Shown piece by piece: positions 1-5,166 of a DNA stretch of 5,360 bases. Each line of letters begins with the position of its first letter. The stretch's first letter is position 1. Source of the stretch: Candidatus Methanophagales archaeon (GTDB lineage Archaea > Halobacteriota > Syntropharchaeia > Alkanophagales > Methanospirareceae); contig JAGGRS010000164.1 in assembly GCA_021159475.1 (NCBI GenBank), positions 1 through 5,360 on the forward strand, given 5' to 3'. The position numbers were made by a program, and so were the translations under genes. The notes under the pieces are model-generated. The model had not been told where the DNA came from, did no database searches, and worked only from the letters and a program-made list of their open reading frames with translations.

Positions 1-690
1 CCGTGCCATATCTACTTTGTTAGCTGCAATGACCATCTTTTTACTCAGCCTTATTATCTCCGCACTCAGGCTTTTCAGTGCAACATCATCCCACGAGCGG
101 TAGTCGTCCGGGATGCGAGAACTGCGAATGGCAGCCTTTATCTGCTCCTCTGTCACTCCCACTCCCGCCAGTTGCTCACTAATCACACGCTCTATCTTCA
201 TACCCTCCAGCTCCGCCTTCCTGCTCAGTTTTCGCCAGCTCCTCTTCAATATCATGAATACCCACATGTTCAATTCCTCCTCGAACGCACTTATATCCTC
301 TACCGGGTCATGACTTCCGACCTGGACAACATTGCCGTCCGCATCAGTCCCACCAGAAGCGTCCACAACGTGAATTATCGCCTCCGCGCGCCTGAGCTCG
401 TCGAGGAACTCGTTACCCAGACCCCTGCCTTCATGTGCTCCTTTCACCAGTCCAGCAACGTCAATGAGCTCCACGGGAATGAACCGAATACCACGAACGC
501 AATTCCCACAGCTGCCGTCATGCAGTAGCTCTTTACAGGGGCAGGGCGCACGCACATGTGCAATACCGACATTGGGCGAGATGGTCGTGAAAGGATAAGA
601 AGCTATCTCGACATCGGCGAGCGTAGCCGCCTTAAAAAAAGTGGATTTGCCCGCATTCGGCTTGCCCGCTATCGCTATTGTTACCGTCAT
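1..690 (-). CDS. Obg/COG0012-family GTPase, archaeal YchF-like type (3' end beyond window)
   Basis: This is a P-loop GTPase of the Obg/YchF superfamily, a soluble cytoplasmic group linked to ribosomes and translation. The reading frame is open from the ATG at 690 to the window edge and gives 230 residues. I see the G1 loop GKPNAGKS (residues 9-16), the family signature SYPFTTISPNVG (31-42) with the G2 threonine, G3 DVAGLV (77-82) followed by KGAHEGRGLGNEFLDELR, and G4 NKVD (224-227). Family members are about 390-400 residues, so roughly the last 40%, including the expected C-terminal domain, lies outside. A four-cysteine group (C50, C52, C61, C64) sits between G2 and G3 and could bind metal; I recall similar cysteines in archaeal homologues such as MJ1332. 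Bacterial YchF and eukaryotic Ola1 have a changed G4 (NxxE) and prefer ATP; the intact NKVD here predicts GTP. The start overlaps the upstream UPF0147 stop as ATGA, so translation is probably coupled. Family assignment is firm, the exact role is not. Confidence 0.93.
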   Translation of the reverse strand, partial: MTVTIAIAGKPNAGKSTFFKAATLADVEIASYPFTTISPNVGIAHVRAPCPCKELLHDGSCGNCVRGIRFIPVELIDVAGLVKGAHEGRGLGNEFLDELRRAEAIIHVVDASGGTDADGNVVQVGSHDPVEDISAFEEELNMWVFMILKRSWRKLSRKAELEGMKIERVISEQLAGVGVTEEQIKAAIRSSRIPDDYRSWDDVALKSLSAEIIRLSKKMVIAANKVDMAR

Positions 691-959
691 TCCTCAACAG
701 AGATAGTTTCTAAGTTGCTTACCACACTCCACAATGCTGTTCTGGCATGCGAAGGTATGTTTGGATTGGAGTTCAGCTCCTCAAGCTCTGATATCACCGC
801 CGCCGCTCTGATCGCCAGTGACTCCCCGCCATTCAATAACCTGTTCTTCATCATGCCCAGTGATTTCCTTATATTCCGTGGAACTGTAATATCGCCCATC
901 ATCTCTTCCAGCATCTCCGTGCACCTCTTTATCACTTCCTCCTTTTCCGTTTCTTCCAT
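687..959 (-). CDS. UPF0147 family protein
   Basis: A small, largely helical, soluble protein of 90 residues, the usual size for the archaeal UPF0147 family, whose function is not known to me. Family-type blocks visible are EEVIKRCTEMLEEMMGD near the N-terminus, TVPRNIRK in the middle, and PNIPSHARTALWSVVSNLE near the C-terminus. The frame stays open upstream as far as a TTG at 1028, which would add 23 residues. I chose the ATG at 959 because it gives the family length and because a GGTGAT Shine-Dalgarno lies nine bases before it; the upstream extension does not look conserved. Its stop codon overlaps the ATG of the GTPase gene by four bases, so the two form an operon and may act in related processes. 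The GTPase neighbour hints at translation or ribosome biology, but that is only context. Confidence 0.9.
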   Translation of the reverse strand: MEETEKEEVIKRCTEMLEEMMGDITVPRNIRKSLGMMKNRLLNGGESLAIRAAAVISELEELNSNPNIPSHARTALWSVVSNLETISVEE

Positions 960-968
960 TTCGCACTC

Positions 969-974
969 ATCACC
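969..974 (-). promoter_or_regulatory. Shine-Dalgarno site for UPF0147 gene
   Basis: On the minus strand this reads GGTGAT, a perfect match to the archaeal anti-Shine-Dalgarno complement, and lies nine bases before the ATG at 959. It decides the start of the UPF0147 gene against the longer TTG alternative. Confidence 0.75.
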
Positions 975-1028
975 CCCGAGCGAGAAGATATGCCATAAGC
1001 CATCTAATGAATAAATGAAAGAACCCAA

Positions 1029-1075
1029 ACAAAATAAATAATTAAATAATATTTGAATAGATATATAAGCGTAGT
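1029..1075. promoter_or_regulatory. AT-rich divergent promoter region
   Basis: This strongly AT-rich stretch separates the minus-strand GTPase operon from the plus-strand chaperone operon, so it should hold promoters for both. The plus-strand TATA box is clear and listed separately. For the minus strand I see several possible TATA elements, including the near-palindromic TTATATAT at the same site as the plus box and the ATTTAATTATTTATTT run at about 1033-1048, and cannot choose between them. No inverted repeat convincing enough to call an operator was found. Confidence 0.55.
1062..1069 (+). promoter_or_regulatory. Archaeal TATA box of the chaperone operon
   Basis: TATATAAG matches the archaeal TBP-binding consensus. 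With the usual spacing of about 25 bases, transcription would start near 1088-1092. That leaves a short leader containing the Shine-Dalgarno at 1096-1103 and places the GTG at 1078 upstream of the transcript, which rules it out as the grpE start if the box is used. Confidence 0.65.
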
Positions 1076-1095
1076 GTGTGGAGGATATTTTTTAT

Positions 1096-1103
1096 GGAAG
1101 GTG
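1096..1103 (+). promoter_or_regulatory. Shine-Dalgarno site for grpE-like gene
   Basis: GGAAGGTG resembles the archaeal GGAGGTGAT consensus and ends ten bases before the ATG at 1114, supporting that start. An ATG at 1094 lies out of frame and is not used. Confidence 0.6.
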
Positions 1104-1113
1104 TTCAAAGGGG

Positions 1114-2040
1114 ATGAAAGACAACGGTTCATCTGAGTCTGACGAGTGGAAGTCCAGATACGATAAATTAAGGGCAGAATTCAAGGACTATATCGAGCGG
1201 AGCAGGCGAGAAGAAGAGGCTAAGATGGCTGAACTGAGAATAGACCTTGCAAAGAAGCTACTGCCCGTCGCCGATTCACTGACACGTGTAAGTGCGATAT
1301 ACGAGAACAGCGATAATAACAATGGCTGTGAAGTAATAAGGAGTTATTCGGAAAATATCAGGAAGAACATAGAAGTAATCTATGACCAATTGATTTCAGC
1401 AATGAGTATTACCCCAATAGAGCCTGCGGCTGGTGATAAGTTCGATGATAGATTGCATACCGCTGTTGGATTGGAGTATGGAACCATTTATCCCGCGAAT
1501 TCGGTATTTCGCGTGATAAGAAGAGGATACCGCGTGGGGGACAACATTGTGAGACCCGCAGAAGTGATAGTATCAAAACGCCCATTAGAAGCGCCAGCGG
1601 TAAGAAAGGCGAGGAAAACGGGATTACTGGAGCGCATCGCACGGCGGGTTCGTCCCACAAAGCACAGACTCATAGCGTTAAACCAGCGGATGGACGAGTT
1701 TGAGCACGTGCAGACTGATAAACTTGAGCGTCTTATACAGGATGTAAGCACGCTGAAGACGAAACTGGAAGCGGGCAATCAAAGGCTGAACGAGCTTGAG
1801 AGCACAAGAGCGGGAGCGGAGGAAATCGCAGTGATTAAGGAGGAGATAGCATCTTTAAGAGCGATAATAAAAGAGCTGGAATCGCGGGCTGAGAAAGTTG
1901 AAGTGCTTGCACAGGATATAAACTCGCTAAGAACCACCTTAGAAGAGCTTGAGGGGAGGATAGCGCCGCTACCGCTACAAGGTGAAGTGCAGAGCAAGTA
2001 TCCGAGTCAGGAAACGGGGTATTTAAAGAGTGGTGAATGA
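1114..2040 (+). CDS. grpE: GrpE-like nucleotide exchange factor with long C-terminal coiled coil
   Basis: GrpE is the cytoplasmic cofactor that dimerises and opens the DnaK ATPase domain to release ADP. From the ATG at 1114 the product has 308 residues. Residues 11-60 form the charged GrpE stalk helix (RAEFKDYIERSRREEEAK, then LAKKLLPVADSLTRV). Residues 85-157 form the GrpE head, with IYDQLISAM, FDDRLHTAV, VFRVIRRGYRVGDNIVRPAEVIVSK in family order; the GY..GD...RPA.V.VSK signature is intact. Ordinary GrpE ends about here. This one continues with a basic linker (about 162-186, RKARK and RIARRVRP) and then a heptad-rich coiled coil (about 186-283) with a repeated SLRxxxxELExR motif, ending in a short polar tail. 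The start follows from the TATA box and Shine-Dalgarno; a GTG at 1078 is the in-frame alternative. It is the first gene of the operon, 65 bases before the dnaK-like gene. GrpE identity is firm; the extension's role is unknown, perhaps oligomerisation or docking of an extra partner. Confidence 0.92.
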   Translation: MKDNGSSESDEWKSRYDKLRAEFKDYIERSRREEEAKMAELRIDLAKKLLPVADSLTRVSAIYENSDNNNGCEVIRSYSENIRKNIEVIYDQLISAMSITPIEPAAGDKFDDRLHTAVGLEYGTIYPANSVFRVIRRGYRVGDNIVRPAEVIVSKRPLEAPAVRKARKTGLLERIARRVRPTKHRLIALNQRMDEFEHVQTDKLERLIQDVSTLKTKLEAGNQRLNELESTRAGAEEIAVIKEEIASLRAIIKELESRAEKVEVLAQDINSLRTTLEELEGRIAPLPLQGEVQSKYPSQETGYLKSGE

Positions 2041-2105
2041 TGAGTAAGGATAACTAACAAATAGCGGGGTCATATAATGATATGAAGGAAGAAGGATAAA
2101 GGATA

Positions 2106-3854
2106 ATGGAGAGGGGGGGAGGAATGGCAATAGATAGAGACATATTGGGTATAGACTTCGGGACCACGAACACGAAGATGGCATACATGCTGCTTGATGA
2201 GCCAGTGATAATAGAGAATAACGAGGGTAAGAAGTTTACACCTTCCGTAGTCTATTTCAAGAGTGAGAATGAGTATGAGGTAGGGGAAATAGCCAAGCGT
2301 AACATGCTCGTGCATCCAGATAGAACGGTGTATTCAATTAAGAGGGAGATGGGCACGGGCTTTAAGAAGAAGATTGGGAGATACAAATTCCCGGCAGAGT
2401 ATATAGGAGCGTGTATATTCAAGAAGGCGAAGGATGATGCGGAGAAGCAGACGGGTAAGAAGTTCATTGATGTCGTGGTATCAGTGCCTGCGAATTACTC
2501 GGATGGGCAGAGGCAGTCAATAAAGGATGCTGCGGAAATTGCGGGACTGAATGTGCTGAGGCTGATAAATGAGCCCACTGCTGCCGCACTGGCGTATGGC
2601 ATAAGGGAAAGGGGTGATGGAGATAGTGATAGAAGGGTGCTGGTTTATGACTTTGGTGGTGGGACATTTGATGTCTCCGTCCTTTCCGTATCTTCCGGCT
2701 TCTTCGATGTTGACGCGAGTGGTGGTGAGCACAGGCTTGGTGGTGATGACATAGATGCCCGTATTGAGGAGCAAGTAATAAAGGAGCTGGAGGAAGAATT
2801 TGGAGTGGATGTGAAGAACGATTTAGCGCTCAGGGCGACGATACGAGAGGCGGCAGAGGCGGCAAAGATCGCTCTATCCTCCACAGACCGCACCACAATC
2901 AATATCCCGTTCGTTGCTCCGGACAAGCCACCTTTCAGTATGACGCTGACACGAGCGGAACTCAACGGTATGATATCGGATATTATTGAGCGGACAAAAA
3001 AGCCGATTGAACAGGCATTAAACGATGCATCACTGGAAAAGGACGAGATAGACGATATATTGCTCGTGGGTGGCACAACGCTGATACCCGCGGTTCGTGA
3101 GTTCGTAACCGAGTATTTTGGTAAGGAGCCCTTAAAGGGCGACCCATACGAAGCGGTTGCGCTCGGCACTGCTATTGCAAGTGCGGAATTCATAAAGGAG
3201 AAATCGCGATTCGCAAAGAATATAGAGATAAGCGATGTGATTTCAAGTTCGCTGGGTGTGGAGACCGCGGATGGAACAATCTCGAGGATAATTGAGCGTA
3301 ATACGAAGATACCCATCGCCCGGACACGCAATTATACAAATGCGTGGAGTTACATAGACAAGGTGGTTATTCCGGTGTATCAGGGCGAGGGTCTGTATCC
3401 GGAGGATAATGAGTTCCTTGGCGAGTTCTGGATCTCCATCGAGCCCATGCCCATCAATCAGAACAGGATATATGTCACCTTTGAGGTGGGTAAGGAGTTC
3501 GGTATATTGAATGTCACGGCGAGGGATGTGGATTCGGGCAATCAGCGCACGGTGAAATTGGAGGCGAGGAGCAGGCTATCGAAGAAGGACAAGAACAAAT
3601 GGATGAAGAAACTGCTCGGTGTGGAGGGTATACATGTGAGCATAGTGAATACATCAAAAGAGATTACGCTGGATTACTATCTCAATCCCTCGAGCACGAT
3701 AGAAGACCTCAAGCGGGAGTTGAAGGAGAAGGCTATAATGGGCGATAATGACGGTTTAATTCATGATAATGAAGAGCTTGAGGATTCTATGAGGATATCG
3801 GACCTTAATCTGGCGAGTGGGAGTGTGATAGAAGTAGTGGAGAGGGATGGATAA
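2106..3854 (+). CDS. dnaK: DnaK/Hsp70-like chaperone with ubiquitin-like domain in place of the lid
   Basis: An Hsp70 ATPase chaperone of 582 residues, expected in the cytoplasm. The nucleotide-binding domain (about 12-366) is complete: phosphate-1 GIDFGTTNTK (15-24), SIKREMG with the catalytic-type lysine K79, R152 before INEPTAAALAYG (matching the DnaK arginine that contacts J-domains), phosphate-2 YDFGGGTFDVSVL (181-193) and adenosine motif LLVGGTTLIPAVREFV. The interdomain linker, VLLLDV in E. coli DnaK, reads IEISDV (373-378). The substrate-binding beta domain follows (about 381-490) with SLGVET, NTKIP, QGE, VTFEV, FGILNVTARD and SG. After a short helix-A remnant (LSKKDKNKWMKKLLG, 491-505) the whole helical lid is absent, and residues 509-578 form a ubiquitin-like domain. 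Preferred start is the ATG at 2106, with GAAGGAT eight bases upstream; the ATG at 2124 is a possible alternative. It overlaps the downstream dnaJ-like gene by eight bases. Hsp70 identity is certain; the architecture is atypical. Confidence 0.96.
   Translation: MERGGGMAIDRDILGIDFGTTNTKMAYMLLDEPVIIENNEGKKFTPSVVYFKSENEYEVGEIAKRNMLVHPDRTVYSIKREMGTGFKKKIGRYKFPAEYIGACIFKKAKDDAEKQTGKKFIDVVVSVPANYSDGQRQSIKDAAEIAGLNVLRLINEPTAAALAYGIRERGDGDSDRRVLVYDFGGGTFDVSVLSVSSGFFDVDASGGEHRLGGDDIDARIEEQVIKELEEEFGVDVKNDLALRATIREAAEAAKIALSSTDRTTINIPFVAPDKPPFSMTLTRAELNGMISDIIERTKKPIEQALNDASLEKDEIDDILLVGGTTLIPAVREFVTEYFGKEPLKGDPYEAVALGTAIASAEFIKEKSRFAKNIEISDVISSSLGVETADGTISRIIERNTKIPIARTRNYTNAWSYIDKVVIPVYQGEGLYPEDNEFLGEFWISIEPMPINQNRIYVTFEVGKEFGILNVTARDVDSGNQRTVKLEARSRLSKKDKNKWMKKLLGVEGIHVSIVNTSKEITLDYYLNPSSTIEDLKRELKEKAIMGDNDGLIHDNEELEDSMRISDLNLASGSVIEVVERDG
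3630..3839 (+). other. Ubiquitin-like (beta-grasp) domain at the DnaK C-terminus
   Basis: Residues 509-578 of the DnaK-like protein follow the ubiquitin order. A first strand (IHVSIV) and second strand (KEITLDYYL) lead to the helix opened by PSSTIEDLKRELKEKA, which matches ubiquitin PSDTIENVKAKIQDKE. Then come LIHDNEELED (ubiquitin LIFAGKQLED), RISDLNLASGS (ubiquitin TLSDYNIQKES) and the last strand VIEVV. The chain ends four residues later in RDG, not in a diglycine, so conjugation of this tail is not expected without further evidence. Likely it is a protein-interaction module. Domain boundaries are by eye. Confidence 0.82.
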
Positions 3855-5163
3855 GAAGAAAAAGAAGAAGGGACAGAGGGGTTCAGGGGTAAAGGTAAAG
3901 AGGCGGGATGTGCCCATTGAGGATGACCCTTACTGGAATATCGCAAGTGGTTATGTGGATATACATCGGATTGGCAGGTATGCCAGCAAGTTCGAGCGAA
4001 TTGAAGACCTGCATCCCGAGTGGACATACCCGCTGATAGATGGCTTCCCCACATTTTACTGCATCCTCGGTGTGGAGCATGATGCGGCTGATGAGGAAAT
4101 AAAGGCGGCTTATGAGAGGAAATTGAAACTTTCAAGCTATCCAGATGAGATACTTAATGAAGCTTTCAATGTGCTGAGCAACCCCAGACTGCGGAAGCAA
4201 TATGATGAACTGCTCGTTGCATTTGAGCATATCACGAAGAGCATGCTCCCGTCAGAAAAAGAAGAGCTGATTAAGAAGCACAGTGAACATATCAGTGTCG
4301 AGAAGGAGTTCCTCAGGATGAATGAAATACGGGACAGGTATGAGGATTATATCATCCTTTATATGCACGGGATGCCCGACATATACGAGATTGCGGGCAT
4401 TAAAAAGAACGCTAAAGCCGAATATATTATGAGAAAATGCGAGACGGGCACGGAATTATTGAGGAAAATCGGCACTATACTCACTGATACGGCGTCAAGG
4501 GAAGAATACGACTTCATGCTGAGTTTTATAGCGAAATACACGGATAAGAAAGTGCTTAAGGAGAGGAAGAAGAACAGTAAGAGATGGAAGCGTATGGAGA
4601 GGCGCATATTTGAGAAGATTGTGCTTACCGCGCTCAGTGAGCCGTGTGCAATCCAGAAATATCTGGAACGGCGGGATGAGATACTTAATAACAATCAGGA
4701 CTGGGCACAATACCTCCCACCCAATAATGAGACGTTCCTATCGGTGCTGGGACTGGATGAAGATTCGCTTCTCAATAATAATGCAGACAAGAGGGAGGTT
4801 GAGCGCGTTATACGGGAGCGATACAGGCAGCTTGAGAAGACTCCCGAGGTTAATCTGGCATACAGCGTGCTCAAGAATGCCGCACTCAGAGAGGATTACC
4901 TCTGGCTTATTGAGAATCAAGAGATGCTGGATTCTTTATATGATGTGCTCTCTGGCGAGTTTGGATTTGAGGGCGGTGAAGTGGAAGAGGAAATGAGGAT
5001 GCCGAGCCTCGAAGAGTTTTATGATATATTGGAGCGCATGATTGGGGGTGGTGATATAAGAAGAGGGAGGGGAATACCACCGGAGCTAAGGGAGATTTTA
5101 GATAGTATAGTATTAGAAAATGAAGAAACGGGTGCTAAGAGAAGAAAAGGGAGAAGTAAGTAA
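3847..5163 (+). CDS. DnaJ-like protein with three degenerate J-like repeats
   Basis: A 438-residue soluble protein in the dnaJ position of the operon. It starts within the last codons of the dnaK-like gene (eight-base overlap, with GTGGAGAGGG just upstream), so translation is coupled. The N-terminus is strongly basic (DKKKKKK, KVKRR). The clearest J-like unit (69-123) has FYCILGVEHDA, EEIKAAYERKLK, then YPD where HPD is expected, directly followed by NEAFNVLSNPRLRKQYDELL. Related units occur at 178-226 (IYEIAGIKKNA ... LTDTASREEYDFML) and 296-355 (FLSVLGLDEDS ... NLAYSVLKNAALREDYLWLI). None has HPD. No G/F region, CxxCxGxG zinc repeats or client-binding C-terminal domains are present. A second basic cluster (233-253) lies between repeats 2 and 3, and the tail ends KRRKGRSK. 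By position and fold signals it should be a cofactor, adaptor or regulator of the neighbouring Hsp70; a normal stimulatory J-protein role is doubtful. It could equally act as a Pam16-like inactive J partner. Confidence 0.85.
   Translation: MDKKKKKKGQRGSGVKVKRRDVPIEDDPYWNIASGYVDIHRIGRYASKFERIEDLHPEWTYPLIDGFPTFYCILGVEHDAADEEIKAAYERKLKLSSYPDEILNEAFNVLSNPRLRKQYDELLVAFEHITKSMLPSEKEELIKKHSEHISVEKEFLRMNEIRDRYEDYIILYMHGMPDIYEIAGIKKNAKAEYIMRKCETGTELLRKIGTILTDTASREEYDFMLSFIAKYTDKKVLKERKKNSKRWKRMERRIFEKIVLTALSEPCAIQKYLERRDEILNNNQDWAQYLPPNNETFLSVLGLDEDSLLNNNADKREVERVIRERYRQLEKTPEVNLAYSVLKNAALREDYLWLIENQEMLDSLYDVLSGEFGFEGGEVEEEMRMPSLEEFYDILERMIGGGDIRRGRGIPPELREILDSIVLENEETGAKRRKGRSK
4051..4215 (+). other. 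J-like repeat 1 (YPD in place of HPD)
   Basis: Residues 69-123 match the J-domain outline: helix I motif FYCILGV, helix II EEIKAAYERKLK, and helices III/IV NEAFNVLS and LRKQYDELL. The loop between helices II and III is shortened by roughly a dozen residues, and Y98-P99-D100 stands where His-Pro-Asp normally lies. Confidence 0.8.
4378..4524 (+). other. J-like repeat 2 (no HPD)
   Basis: Residues 178-226 repeat the pattern DIYEIAGIKKNA, a short charged helix, then IGTILTDTASREEYDFML, which parallels NVLSNPRLRKQYDELL of repeat 1. No trace of an HPD tripeptide. It is the most eroded of the three, so the call rests mainly on the two ends. Confidence 0.6.
4732..4911 (+). other. J-like repeat 3 (TPE at the HPD position)
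   Basis: Residues 296-355 read TFLSVLGLDEDS, a basic helix VERVIRERYRQLEK, then T-P-E where repeat 1 has Y-P-D, followed by NLAYSVLKNAALREDYLWLI. A polar asparagine-rich insert (309-313) separates helix I from helix II. Similarity to repeat 1 is clear in the last third. Confidence 0.65.
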
Positions 5164-5166
5164 TGA

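Noticed and set aside
556..1014. Plus-strand open frame of 152 codons opposite the GTPase and UPF0147 genes
   Set aside because: Shadow of two well-recognised minus-strand genes with no recognisable motif and no promoter or ribosome-binding site.
960..1028. TTG-initiated 23-residue N-terminal extension of UPF0147
   Set aside because: Makes the protein longer than the family, lacks a good ribosome-binding site, and bypasses the GGTGAT placed nine bases before ATG 959.
1078..1113. Upstream GTG start for the grpE-like gene
   Set aside because: It would lie upstream of the transcription start predicted from the TATA box, has no Shine-Dalgarno, and adds residues unlike a GrpE N-terminus; ATG 1114 has a ribosome-binding site.
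2041..2105. Possible internal promoter (TATA-like ATATAATGA near 2072-2080) between grpE-like and dnaK-like genes
   Set aside because: The match is weak, the gap is short and the genes form a classical operon; the predicted start would fall almost on the dnaK ATG. Not excluded, but not supportable.
2645..3331. Long open frame (228 codons) antisense to the dnaK-like gene
   Set aside because: Serine/isoleucine-rich low-complexity translation that mirrors the codon use of the certain Hsp70 gene; no motif of its own.
3847..3876. Purine-rich simple sequence at the start of the dnaJ-like gene
   Set aside because: It simply encodes the lysine-rich N-terminus in frame; no sign of a tandem repeat or slippage site that breaks the gene.
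4145..4146. Reading the YPD of J-like repeat 1 as a sequencing error of HPD
   Set aside because: The loop after it is also shortened and the other two repeats lack HPD as well, so divergence is a better explanation than a single-base error.
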